Positions 1 through 8,501 of a DNA stretch of 64,000 nt are shown here, one piece after another. Within the stretch, counting starts at the first letter, position 1. Every line of letters begins with the position of its first letter. Below the pieces are notes generated by a model. That model saw only the letters and a program-made list of their open reading frames with translations, ran no database searches and was not told where the DNA came from. Origin of the DNA: Dinoroseobacter sp049800835 (GTDB lineage: Bacteria > Pseudomonadota > Alphaproteobacteria > Rhodobacterales > Rhodobacteraceae); contig NZ_JBNAFU010000006.1 of assembly GCF_049800835.1 (NCBI RefSeq), forward strand, positions 62,001-126,000. Reading direction: 5' to 3'. A program made the position numbers and the translations under genes.

Positions 1-1418
1 ACGCCCGCGCGAAACTCCGACCAGAGCATATAGAGTTCGTCATCGGCCAGTTGGAAATCGAACAGACAGAGCGTTTCATCCATCTTTTCGTCGCCATCGT
101 GATCTTCGTCTTGATTGAAGTCCGGGATACGTCCGCCGTGGCCTGAAACGGTCAACAGGAAGAAATCCCCGCCGTTCAGTTCGTCGGCCGCCTTCTTGAT
201 CTCTGCCACGACAGCGTCACGCGTGGCGGCCTCTGTCAGCAACCGGGTGGTTCTGAACCCCTCTGAAGCGGCAAGGGCTTCCATCGCGACGGCATCGGCT
301 TCGCACGCTGCCAGCCGACCATCCCACCCGTCATAATGCGCCGGGTCGACCGTGTTCAGGCCGACGTGCAGAGACAACGCTTTCGATCTGCCGCCAGCAA
401 TCACGGGCGGGGCTGCGAGCGCCCTGGACAGGGTGGCTGCACTGCCGAAGGGACCCCCGATAACCAAGGGGGGGCCGCTGCGTGGTTCGTTGGCAATCGT
501 TCTGATTTCTTGGGCAAACTTGTCCGCAACATCGCCGTATCCGGCGTTCGTCGGATGCAGCCCATCGTGCCAACGCCCGTCGCCTACGACGCCCCTGCAA
601 TCGATATACGTCACATGCGGCATCGATTTTGCCAACCGCCGCAGGCGCCGGTTGAAGTGATCCATCATGGCAACCGCGATGGACTTTTGCAGGGATCGGT
701 CCCGGATGCCTCGACTGGCCATGGGCTTGCCCAGCCAGCGGTCATTGTTCGGCACCGGGTAGTCGTAGCCGTGGCAGAGGATGGAGACATGCGGAAAACT
801 GTTGTGCACGCTTCGGCAGATACGCGCGTAGTGCTTGAGTGCATCATCGAGCAACCCATGGAACGATGGGAGCAAATAGTCCTCTGCTGACAAATAGGGG
901 TCGAACTCCTCAAGGTGAGAGGCCAGCGCACCCCCTGCCACCAGATCGTTGCCGCCACCGGACAGAAGCAGAATCTCCGCCCCGGTTTCGCGTAGGGCTT
1001 CCAAATACTCCGCCTTGTCCGCCATGCGTTTCAGCAAGTCCCCGGCTGCGCCTAGGGAAAAGATCGCATAGTCATCCAGCAGGTGATCAATCGTGTCCTT
1101 CAAAAGTAGCGGATACTGAAACCAGCTATCGCCTTCAGACACGATGACCGGCCCGTCATACCCGTTCTCGAGCGCCTTGCGGAACCGGGCGCTGCGCCTC
1201 ATCCGTGCCAGCCAATTGGCCGAGTTCATCGCAGCGGCTGTGCGTTGTGCGGCATCTTTGCCACGCGGGACCTGCACCGTGGCCGGGTTGATCTTGAGCC
1301 TTGGCGCGAACGCTCCGGACGCATCCTCATCCAAAATGAAATACTCGGCGATCTCGGTGTCCTCGACACTCGGGTCCGCCATCTTGGCCATCAGCTGTTC
1401 GACGGTAAGTTTTGCCAT
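1..1418 (-). CDS. SGNH hydrolase-caspase fusion protein (C-terminus beyond window)
   Basis: This minus-strand gene starts with ATG at 1418 behind a GGAGG ribosome site and is still open at base 1, so only the first 472 residues are visible. Residues about 90-310 read as an SGNH/GDSL hydrolase: GDSW at 96-99 with nucleophile Ser98, a GGND block at 155-158, and DGLHP with Asp285 and His288. From about residue 345 a caspase (peptidase C14) domain follows, with the family-typical 'SGHGG' carrying the catalytic His427 and an acidic DETLC stretch near 447-451. The catalytic Cys of caspases normally lies some 50 residues after the His, so it should fall just outside the window. It starts 35 bases after the papain-like gene ends, on the same strand, so the two probably form an operon. 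No signal peptide is visible, so a cytoplasmic location is likely. Substrates are unknown. The domain calls are firm; the role is inference. Confidence 0.85.
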   Translation of the reverse strand, partial: MAKLTVEQLMAKMADPSVEDTEIAEYFILDEDASGAFAPRLKINPATVQVPRGKDAAQRTAAAMNSANWLARMRRSARFRKALENGYDGPVIVSEGDSWFQYPLLLKDTIDHLLDDYAIFSLGAAGDLLKRMADKAEYLEALRETGAEILLLSGGGNDLVAGGALASHLEEFDPYLSAEDYLLPSFHGLLDDALKHYARICRSVHNSFPHVSILCHGYDYPVPNNDRWLGKPMASRGIRDRSLQKSIAVAMMDHFNRRLRRLAKSMPHVTYIDCRGVVGDGRWHDGLHPTNAGYGDVADKFAQEIRTIANEPRSGPPLVIGGPFGSAATLSRALAAPPVIAGGRSKALSLHVGLNTVDPAHYDGWDGRLAACEADAVAMEALAASEGFRTTRLLTEAATRDAVVAEIKKAADELNGGDFFLLTVSGHGGRIPDFNQDEDHDGDEKMDETLCLFDFQLADDELYMLWSEFRAG

Positions 1419-1453
1419 TGTCCAATTCCTCCCACAAAAAAAGACCCGGACGA

Positions 1454-3667
1454 TCAACGCATCGACTGGATCGCTTCAAAAATACTTTGCGTAATGGTCT
1501 GATCCCGGATCAGGGCCGTTTGGGATACCTGGCCACCCCTTCGCGGCTGGTCCTTGATCCGGTTCAGTACGTAGATCGCCGACTTCGCCTCGAATGTTTC
1601 GTCGCCGGCAATCTCCGCCATGCCAAGAAATGTGCGCGCCTGCCCAAGGCATGGCTTATCAGGGTTTTCCGGGTCCGGCGCATCGTATCGATCTTCGAAT
1701 GCGCGCGAGACCAACTGGAGCAGCGACTTGTCGTAATCTCCGAAGTGCAGGCACTCTTCCAGTTTCTTCCAAGGGACGTAAACACGCGCTCTGGACGGGC
1801 GTTTGGTTTTGATGAGTGGCTTGACACTGGCTGTTTCGGACCAGCGAATACGCGTGTTCGGCCCGGTCGACTTGCCGTTCATCGCCTTTAGTACCGGAAC
1901 CAAGCGGCGGTTGGCGCGCGGCAGTCCTATGGCAGGGTGGACCAAGTGTAGCGTGTCGAAGACATCTGCCAGGTTGATGCCGACTTCTTCTTCGATGTAG
2001 GCGATCATTTCGTGCAGGACGAGCGCGCCTGCGCCTTCGGCAACCACGTGCAACTCACAGCCGTTGTTGGTCTTGAGTTGCCAGAGGTCATCGACGAACT
2101 TGGCAATGTATCCGGGTGCAAGCCGGTTGGTGGCGTCATCCGCACCTCTCTCTTCGGGCAGATCGTTGGTCCCCCAGACAGCACGCTGCGCGCTCAATTC
2201 CATCTCTCGCCAGAACGCGCGTCCGACCCCCTGCACCCGGCTTTCGATCAGGGAATCCAGATGCTCTGCATCCGGTCCGGCTTGCTCCTTGCAGCTCTCG
2301 AAAATAACGTTGAGCACTTCGAGCGACTTCTCCACAAAGCTGTTGCACCAGAAGATCGTGTAGGGATAGAGGCCGAGTTCCTTGATGTCGTTCTTGCGGG
2401 CAACAGCTGCCGAAAAGGTGTCCTTGATGCCCTCGAAGCTTCCGGGAAGCCATACCAGCATGCCACGGTACTTCTTTGCCTTTGCCTCCGGGGTCCGCGG
2501 CCGGGTCCGGAACTCGGTTTCGAGGTAGTCGAAAGTTTTCCCCCAACCGGAGGCAATGGATGGGTAGGACCCTGTACACACATGGAATCCATCGTCGAGA
2601 TGCATGTAGTGCCCGACCAGTTCGAAACACGGGGTGGACCCCGTCTGGATCGGGCCGTGGGTGCCCTTCACCCCTTGTTCGCCGGTCGAGACGCCAAAAG
2701 CTTCGGGGGCCTTGACCCCAAGGCGCAGAACCCAGCTGTCGATGATGTTGGTGGCCCAATCCTTGTATCGCCACAGGCCAATCCCCGCCTGGCCCTTGTA
2801 GCCGCCCCACTCGGGTCCCCACGAGTTCAGAACGTGAAATCCCTTCTCGTCATATCCGGTCAGAACAACGGCGTGACTCCCCTCTTTCGTTCTTTTCGGG
2901 GGCCAGGTGATCTCGCCCTCGTTTTCCGGCGTGGCATCGTACCATCCATCATGAACATTGGCTGACACGAGGATCGCCTGTGCTTCGTTCAAGGCCGAGT
3001 GATAGTGGTTCAGCACAGACTCCAGCCGAAAATACGCGCCAAGACCGATCTCGCGTGCCTTCTTCGCCTGTTCGACCGAGGGAAAAATGCTGTCCTTATC
3101 GGGGCTGGCATGGAAATACGATGTGCTCTGCCATCGACCAGGGTCGTTTGGGGGCGCGCTGTGCGGCCAGTCGAGGCAGGCTCCGTGATGGTAGAAGCCC
3201 TTGATCGCTGATCTCAGTGACCGGATACCATCGGCGCGACGAAAGGAGTCTTCTGCGGAATACCGGTCGTGAAAGAACGCCATTTGGTACAGCATGTCAG
3301 CACTGGCGATGTCGAGCGCGGGTAGGCCACTGGTGCCTGCGGCCTTTACCTGGTCAGCCGTTTGCGGTGTTGTGCTTTCCTGCGACACGGCGGGTCCGGG
3401 CTGCCCGAGAGCCTGAAGACTTCGTTGAATGTCGATGAGAGCAGCAAGCGCATATCCAACACATTTCGGCGCAAAACCCTGGTTGCGCACACCAAAGACA
3501 GGGGTTTGGAGACCGGTCGCCTCGTCTGGCTTCAGAAGCCTCTGATCCAGCGAAACGCTGCCACGCAAGATCGACAGGTTCGGCATGTAGCGTTGATCGC
3601 GCAGGTCCGGCAGGTCATCGAGCGCATGGGTCTTGTTGATGAAAGTGAAAGAGCTCTCAACGGGCAT
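1454..3667 (-). CDS. Papain-like (C1 family) cysteine protease with degenerate hydrolase-like C-terminal region
   Basis: The protein has 737 residues. The N-terminal part is a C1 (papain) peptidase: the oxyanion-hole Gln63 and catalytic Cys69 lie in 'VRNQGFAPKCVGYA', His265 in 'GSHAVVLTGY' and Asn281 in 'HVLNSWG'. All catalytic residues are therefore present. There is no signal peptide or obvious pro-region. The C-terminal half (about 340-737) is long and resembles an alpha/beta-hydrolase: 'LHVVAEGAGALVLHEM' near 539-554 sits where a GxSxG nucleophile elbow would be expected, but the Ser is replaced, so this half looks catalytically dead. The gene is first in a two-gene unit with the SGNH-caspase gene. 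The ATG at 3667 has only a weak ribosome site, and a 63-codon frame (3679-3870) ends 11 bases upstream. Function is not known; a two-protease conflict or stress pathway is one possibility. Confidence 0.8.
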   Translation of the reverse strand: MPVESSFTFINKTHALDDLPDLRDQRYMPNLSILRGSVSLDQRLLKPDEATGLQTPVFGVRNQGFAPKCVGYALAALIDIQRSLQALGQPGPAVSQESTTPQTADQVKAAGTSGLPALDIASADMLYQMAFFHDRYSAEDSFRRADGIRSLRSAIKGFYHHGACLDWPHSAPPNDPGRWQSTSYFHASPDKDSIFPSVEQAKKAREIGLGAYFRLESVLNHYHSALNEAQAILVSANVHDGWYDATPENEGEITWPPKRTKEGSHAVVLTGYDEKGFHVLNSWGPEWGGYKGQAGIGLWRYKDWATNIIDSWVLRLGVKAPEAFGVSTGEQGVKGTHGPIQTGSTPCFELVGHYMHLDDGFHVCTGSYPSIASGWGKTFDYLETEFRTRPRTPEAKAKKYRGMLVWLPGSFEGIKDTFSAAVARKNDIKELGLYPYTIFWCNSFVEKSLEVLNVIFESCKEQAGPDAEHLDSLIESRVQGVGRAFWREMELSAQRAVWGTNDLPEERGADDATNRLAPGYIAKFVDDLWQLKTNNGCELHVVAEGAGALVLHEMIAYIEEEVGINLADVFDTLHLVHPAIGLPRANRRLVPVLKAMNGKSTGPNTRIRWSETASVKPLIKTKRPSRARVYVPWKKLEECLHFGDYDKSLLQLVSRAFEDRYDAPDPENPDKPCLGQARTFLGMAEIAGDETFEAKSAIYVLNRIKDQPRRGGQVSQTALIRDQTITQSIFEAIQSMR

Positions 3668-4048
3668 CTGTCATTTGGTCAAATCTCGTCAGCAAAAAGG
3701 AATTCGAAAAAAGGCAACAAGGTAATAGGCGTTTCTAACACGGTTTGTCCGCATTTGCACGAATAACACTTCCATAAGGCGTCGGCCTGTGTGGACCAGA
3801 AATGCAGTTGGTCTGTTGGCAGATGCTTTGGTTCGGCTGTCATCCCAATGTCACGTACAGGCCGCTGCATTGGGCAGATACGCCCTTACCTGCTTAGGAA
3901 ATAGGCAGCTTGCTGGGCCAGTGTGACAGGACCCTGCCGTCTTGTGGCGTCCAGCGACCGCTTGCGAGGAACATCGGTTGGTCCGGATTGCCATCTGGCC
4001 CGTGTTCCGTTGGGAGTACGGCAACAAAAGAAATCGACGAGGGACAGA
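3668..4048. other. Divergent intergenic region between protease and permease genes
   Basis: These 381 bases separate the minus-strand protease operon from the plus-strand permease and must hold both promoters. The part next to the protease gene (about 3670-3760) is clearly more AT-rich than its surroundings. A 63-codon minus-strand frame (3679-3870) with a C-x2-C-x-C cluster lies here but has weak coding character. I see no hairpin with a T-run and no recognisable riboswitch core. Confidence 0.5.
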
Positions 4049-5419
4049 ATGACCGATCAAACCGCAAACACGCTGATCTACGGGCTCGAAGATGTCCCGC
4101 CACCGGGCCCGAGTGCCTTGGCGGCCGTGCAACATATCCTCGCGTCGATTGTCGGGATCGTCACGCCCAGCCTGATCATCGGCGGCGTGTTGGGGTTGGG
4201 CGACCTGATCCCGTACCTGATCGCCATGGCGTTCTTCGTCTCTGGCGTCTCGACGTTCATCCAATGCAAGACCATCGGTCCCGTCGGCTCTGGCCTGTTG
4301 AGCTTGCAAGGCACAAGCTTTGCGTTCCTTGGCGCGCTGTTGGCCGCTGGTTTTGCCGTCAAGGGGGCTGGTGGCACGCCAGAGGATATTCTTGCGATGC
4401 TTTTCGGCCTTTGCCTTGCCGGTTGCCTGGTGGAGATCGTGCTCAGCCAGTTCGTCGACAAGCTTGGAAAGATCATCACCCCGACCGTGACCGGCATCGT
4501 GATCACGGTGATCGGGCTAAGCCTCGTGAAGGTCGGGTTCACCGATTTCGCCGGTGGTGTCGGGGCGGGTGACGACCTTGGGTTGCCCATCAACCTGCTC
4601 ATGGGGGCAGTCGTCGTTGTCACCATTCTGACCTTCACATTCTATGGCAGTCCGATGGTGCGTATCTCGGCTATCATGATCGGCCTTGTGGTGGGCTTCG
4701 TGCTGGCCACGATCCTCGGCAAGGTGGACTTCTCAAGTTTTGGCAACGCGCCCGCCTTCGCGGTGCCGGTGCCGCTGAAGTATGGTCTCGACTTCGACTT
4801 CTTCCTCTTCATTCCCATCGCATTCATCTACCTCGTCACTGCGATCGAGACATCCGGAGACCTCACCGCCAACTCGATCATCGCTGGCCAACCTGTCGAA
4901 GGGCCAACATACATGAAACGGATCAAGGGCGGTATTCTGGGCGACGGTATCAACTCGGGCATCGCCGCGTTGTTCAACACGTTCCCCAACACGACGTTTT
5001 CGCAGAACAACGGCGTGATCCAGATGACCGGCGTGGCAAGCCGTCATGTTGGTCTCTATATTGCGGGCATTTTGGTAATCATGGGTTTTTTCCCGATCAT
5101 CGGATCTGCTTTCCTGCTGATCCCGAAACCGGTTCTCGGCGGGGCGACACTGGTCCTTTTTGGCACAATCGCCGTTGCTGGCATCCGCATCCTCGCCACG
5201 CAGGAGATGGATCGCCGCAAGGTCTACATCATGGCGATTTCGTTCGGACTGGGCCTCGGCGTGACGTTGGTGCCGGATGCAACCCAGCACATGCCGAACT
5301 TCCTCAAACAGGTTGTGGCCACTCCGATCACGCTTGCGGGCCTCTCCGCGATCATCCTGTCGTTGATCCTGCCCGAGGAGAAGCCGACCTCCGCGCCGGC
5401 GTCAACTGCGGCGGAGTGA
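4049..5419 (+). CDS. NCS2 family purine (xanthine/urate-type) permease
   Basis: This is a 456-residue inner-membrane protein with about 12-14 hydrophobic segments, the normal size for the nucleobase:cation symporter-2 family (COG2233). The signature region reads 'TFSQNNGVIQMTGVASR' near residues 312-328. In this family Q-N in that motif goes with xanthine/urate carriers, whereas uracil carriers have E-N, so a xanthine or uric acid substrate is more likely than uracil. The acidic motif 'TAIETSGDLTANS' (about 264-276) is also conserved. The ATG at 4049 was chosen because a GAGG ribosome site precedes it and the hydrophobic part starts soon after; an upstream in-frame ATG at 3923 lies in non-coding-looking sequence. 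No purine-catabolism genes are adjacent, so the exact substrate is an inference from motif only. Confidence 0.88.
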   Translation: MTDQTANTLIYGLEDVPPPGPSALAAVQHILASIVGIVTPSLIIGGVLGLGDLIPYLIAMAFFVSGVSTFIQCKTIGPVGSGLLSLQGTSFAFLGALLAAGFAVKGAGGTPEDILAMLFGLCLAGCLVEIVLSQFVDKLGKIITPTVTGIVITVIGLSLVKVGFTDFAGGVGAGDDLGLPINLLMGAVVVVTILTFTFYGSPMVRISAIMIGLVVGFVLATILGKVDFSSFGNAPAFAVPVPLKYGLDFDFFLFIPIAFIYLVTAIETSGDLTANSIIAGQPVEGPTYMKRIKGGILGDGINSGIAALFNTFPNTTFSQNNGVIQMTGVASRHVGLYIAGILVIMGFFPIIGSAFLLIPKPVLGGATLVLFGTIAVAGIRILATQEMDRRKVYIMAISFGLGLGVTLVPDATQHMPNFLKQVVATPITLAGLSAIILSLILPEEKPTSAPASTAAE

Positions 5420-5473
5420 GAAAACTCTCGCTGGCGGCTTCAACGCCTGACTTACACAAGGAACTCGCGCTGA

Positions 5474-6028
5474 TCAGAACATCGGCGCGAACTTCCAGTT
5501 GTCGGCGTCCGGTGTCACCTCGTCCAGATCGTAATCCGCCCCCTGCAAGCGTTTTGCGATCTCCAGCCCGTCTTCGGCAGCTTCATCAACATAGCTTCGT
5601 CCCAATGCTTCGTCCTTGGCCACACCATGGCCGCGGATCAGGTCCAGACCATAGTTGAACTTCCCAACCGGATCCCCGGCTTCCGCTGCGCGACGGTCCC
5701 ATTCGGCGGAGGCATCCGGGTTATAATCGCCGCCCATGGCGTTGTTTTCCATCTGGCTCATCCAGGTCATCGCCTTGGTGAAGCCCGCCTCGGCACAGCG
5801 GCGGGTCAGTTTCCTGGCAAGCTCCAAGTTGTCATACTTCGTCGCGTTGATCCCAAGCGAGCAGGTCACGGAATCGATGACACCCATTTCGATCATGCGC
5901 GTGAGCATTGCAACGCCGGTGTCTTGCGGGTTCAGAACACCATGATCGTCTTCGACCGGTGCTGGCGGTTGAGCGTGAGCCGCGCTTGCAAGGGCCAGAA
6001 AGATCAGGGTCTGTATTTGTCTTTTCAT
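5474..6028 (-). CDS. Secreted Sel1-like repeat protein
   Basis: The product has 184 residues and begins with a clear Sec signal peptide ('MKRQIQTLIFLALASAAHAQ'). The mature part contains helical TPR/Sel1-type repeats, seen in 'AEAGFTKAMTWM', 'AAEAGDPVGKFNYGLDLIRG' and 'RSYVDEAAEDGLEIAKRL'. Sel1 proteins are usually scaffolds in the periplasm. ATG 6028 gives the neat signal peptide. A TTG two codons earlier (6034) is better spaced from a GGGAGAG ribosome site, so the true start could be either. It is flanked by a convergent permease and by the regulator gene at 6200-7024 on the same strand, 171 bases upstream. Partner unknown. Confidence 0.75.
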   Translation of the reverse strand: MKRQIQTLIFLALASAAHAQPPAPVEDDHGVLNPQDTGVAMLTRMIEMGVIDSVTCSLGINATKYDNLELARKLTRRCAEAGFTKAMTWMSQMENNAMGGDYNPDASAEWDRRAAEAGDPVGKFNYGLDLIRGHGVAKDEALGRSYVDEAAEDGLEIAKRLQGADYDLDEVTPDADNWKFAPMF

Positions 6029-6199
6029 GGTCAAGCTTTCTCTCCCCAGCGCTTCGTATCAGAATGCGTTCTCCCAACCACCTCGCCGCTCGACGTTCAG
6101 AGCGGGCCAACGGGCAATGGTGCCGGTATGGAAGCCGAACTGAGATGCTGATGTGTGAGATTGATGCAAACCAATTGCAAAAAGTTCGCAAAATAGCGC

Positions 6200-7024
6200 C
6201 TAGCGCACCATGCGGTAGCCAACGCCGTGGACGGTCTCTATCACGACGGGACGCGATTTGTCCGGGTCCAGCTTGCGCCGCAGGTTTATGATGTGCTGAT
6301 CCAATGCGCGGGAGTTCGGCGTGAACTCCCGGCCCCATCCGGCATCGTACAATTCGTCCTTGGTGACGACCGCTCCGTCCCGGTCTTGGAGCAGACAAAG
6401 CAACTTCATGTCCCTTGCGCTGAGCGGTATTTCAAGCAGTCCGCGCGTTGCGCTATGCCGCTCGGGATTGAGGGTGAGGTCTGGGGTGTTGCGTCTCGAC
6501 CCCCGCGACAGCCAGATCGCCAGTCCTCCGAACATGGCTGCCAACCCTGCCAGAAGGCCGCTCCAGCGGTCAGATGTCCTGTCGGATAGCGCATCCCGTT
6601 TCAGCCCCACGACGTCTTCGAGGAGCGCGCGGTTATAGATCAGGCAAACGGCTGGCGCTGGTCGACAGTTCAGCAGCGTCTCGCCAGTTGTTTCGAATGG
6701 TTCCCATGAAGGCGCGTCAAGCGCAGTCTGTTTTTTGGTCAGGGCCCTGATCTCGGCCTCCGAGAATTCGTAGAGTTGGGGCGTTAGCCCCTCCGGCGGC
6801 GGGTATTGCCGAGTGCCGTCCGGAGCCCACAGCATGACGCGCTGAAGGGAAACATCTTCTGTCAATCGCCATCCGACACGGTCGGGTTGAGCGCTCAGGC
6901 TGGCGAAAAAATCCGCGTCACGCGCCGCCTTGGTATCTGCGGTTTCCCAAGGGTCCGGTCGCAGTGTCAGCACAACCGCGCTTGCGAGACAAATAAGGCC
7001 AAGTATCGTCGTCAACCGAGGCAT
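6200..7024 (-). CDS. Membrane-anchored winged-helix (OmpR-type) transcriptional regulator
   Basis: This 274-residue protein has a transmembrane segment at 4-21, a periplasmic-looking domain (about 22-153), a second transmembrane segment at 155-173, and a C-terminal OmpR/PhoB-type winged helix at about 190-274. The winged helix shows 'LSARDMKLLCLL' and 'LDQHIINLRRKLDPD', ending in 'VIETVHGVGYRMVR'. There is no receiver domain, so it should sense directly through the periplasmic part, as ToxR/CadC proteins do, but with the DNA-binding domain at the other end. Two cysteines (120 and 127) in the periplasmic part could form a disulfide. ATG 7024 is preferred over the upstream frame extension because transmembrane segment 1 begins at once. 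Targets are unknown. Confidence 0.75.
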   Translation of the reverse strand: MPRLTTILGLICLASAVVLTLRPDPWETADTKAARDADFFASLSAQPDRVGWRLTEDVSLQRVMLWAPDGTRQYPPPEGLTPQLYEFSEAEIRALTKKQTALDAPSWEPFETTGETLLNCRPAPAVCLIYNRALLEDVVGLKRDALSDRTSDRWSGLLAGLAAMFGGLAIWLSRGSRRNTPDLTLNPERHSATRGLLEIPLSARDMKLLCLLQDRDGAVVTKDELYDAGWGREFTPNSRALDQHIINLRRKLDPDKSRPVVIETVHGVGYRMVR

Positions 7025-7056
7025 CAGGGTAAATCTACACCAAAAGCTTTGACGGT

Positions 7057-7194
7057 TTAAGCGGGGCTTTGGTCCAGCCATTGCGCGAATTGCGGCGCGA
7101 CGTCTTCGCGCGTATGCGCACCCGCCGATCGCGACGAAGGGACATCACCGAAATGGTGGATCGAAAGCTTGCGGCGCCGATGGTGGCGCGGCTT
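7057..7194 (-). pseudogene. Possible C-terminal remnant of a lost gene
   Basis: Between the regulator and the 408-residue gene lies a minus-strand frame that ends at a TAA (7057-7059) and has the codon character of real coding sequence. The last 45 residues include 'HHFGDVPSSRSAG' and end in 'QFAQWLDQSPA'. It is out of frame with the 408-residue gene, has no start of its own, and would run into that gene. It may be the tail of a gene whose front was replaced when the neighbouring lower-GC genes arrived. I do not recognise the family and the evidence is only codon feel. Confidence 0.25.
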
Positions 7195-8419
7195 ATGGAA
7201 AATTGGCGGTTCCAGCGGCATTCAGGTTCAGAAGAAACGCCTGGTAATTGACGAACCGACGCTGTGGCGGGGCGAAGTCGCGCACAATGCAATTCACCGC
7301 GAAGGGGGCGCCGACGTCGTTGACCAGCACTTTGAGCGCGGTTTGCAGGTTGAGCCGCGTGGGTTTGTAATGACCACTTTGATTGTCGATTTCCATGATG
7401 ATCCCGTTCTGGATCACACAGGTGCCCGCGCAGATCACGTTTTGTCCGGCATTCAAGCTTGAGTGATTGTATTGGTTGCCGTTGGTCATTGCATTTGCGT
7501 TCGCAACCATCAGGTTCCCGTATTTGTCGAGCGCCCACATATCCAGGTTTTGCGTCGTATACGGCCCTCCGGTGGAATTGCGCAGGTGATTGTTCACGAC
7601 CACCAGCATGTTGTTGTTCACGCGTTCGGTCTTGTCGACGTAATGAACAGGGAATTGCCCGGCCAGTTCATGACCTGTGAAATGGTTCGCCAGGACGTCG
7701 AATTCACCGGGTGTGAGGTTGTCAAAATCCTTTGCATTGTTCGCGAGGATCGCCTGCACATTTGCCGGCGGTGGCCCAAAAGCCTGCACTGCGCCCGCGG
7801 CATTGTTTCGATACGCGGCCATGTTCGCCTCCACGAGGCTCCCGCCGGGAAAGTTGGCTGTCTTGTTTCCGGTGGCTTTGTTGTGCGCGTAGACCGCGCG
7901 CTCCTGCGTGTGTCCTCCCTGCAGAGATCTGAGCCCGCCGGGTCCGGGAACATTCGGCATTGCATTGGCTTTGCGGTTCTTGAACACGTAGTAGCGCAGC
8001 AGTTGCATGGCCTGATCGTTCAGTTGTGTGACAACCGCCGCGCGGTTCGCTGTATTCTGCGAGAAATTTGCCAGATCGTTGGGGTTAAGCTTGGCGGCCT
8101 TGGCGACTTTCCAGTTGTGGCATTCCTGTACGATCGTGCGAAGGCGCGCGATCTTAGTTGAATCGTTCGCGAATAGCGTCGTGTCCATCTTTCGCAATGC
8201 CTTATCGAGCGCCTTGAAACTCGACCGAACGATCGTCCCACTTGTAGTGGTGCGTTTCAGGAAAGTGGCACTGTGCATCAAATCCGGTTTTGCCAAAGAC
8301 ACTGTTGAAATCCCCCCGTGCGAAAATAGGCGTCGATCTCGGTGCGACGCCGTGTGACCTGTCGAGAGAAACAGCGCGCCGATCTCATTGCAAACAAATT
8401 CGGCGGTTTGCCTCATCAT
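7193..8419 (-). CDS. Unrecognised 408-residue protein, effector-like
   Basis: I do not recognise the family. The product is Asn-rich and has no signal peptide or transmembrane segment. The N-terminal third is basic ('FLKRTTTSGTIVRSSFKALD'). The C-terminal part carries 'NLDMWALDKYGNLMV', then two Cys near 'VICAGTC', and a conspicuous 'DNQSGHYKPT' segment about 70 residues from the end; from memory, similar SGHY-x-P motifs occur in uncharacterised secreted proteins. Sampled 60-base stretches of the gene are about 53-60% GC, against about 65% in core genes nearby, which hints at transfer. It is divergent from the tail-tube gene with 82 bases between the starts, so the two may share a control region. 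Two ATGs in a row mark the start after an A-rich AAAAGG. A cargo or toxin role for an injection particle is only an inference. Confidence 0.6.
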   Translation of the reverse strand: MMRQTAEFVCNEIGALFLSTGHTASHRDRRLFSHGGISTVSLAKPDLMHSATFLKRTTTSGTIVRSSFKALDKALRKMDTTLFANDSTKIARLRTIVQECHNWKVAKAAKLNPNDLANFSQNTANRAAVVTQLNDQAMQLLRYYVFKNRKANAMPNVPGPGGLRSLQGGHTQERAVYAHNKATGNKTANFPGGSLVEANMAAYRNNAAGAVQAFGPPPANVQAILANNAKDFDNLTPGEFDVLANHFTGHELAGQFPVHYVDKTERVNNNMLVVVNNHLRNSTGGPYTTQNLDMWALDKYGNLMVANANAMTNGNQYNHSSLNAGQNVICAGTCVIQNGIIMEIDNQSGHYKPTRLNLQTALKVLVNDVGAPFAVNCIVRDFAPPQRRFVNYQAFLLNLNAAGTANFP

Positions 8420-8501
8420 CCTTTTTCAATCTCTTGGCGCTGCACCCTATCCATTTGAGCAGGGCCACTTTATGTTCGCCGCATTTCACGGAGGATTTTC
8501 A

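Noticed and set aside
2012..2965. 317-codon plus-strand frame inside the papain-like gene
   Set aside because: The minus-strand protease has all catalytic residues in order; the plus frame shows no domain.
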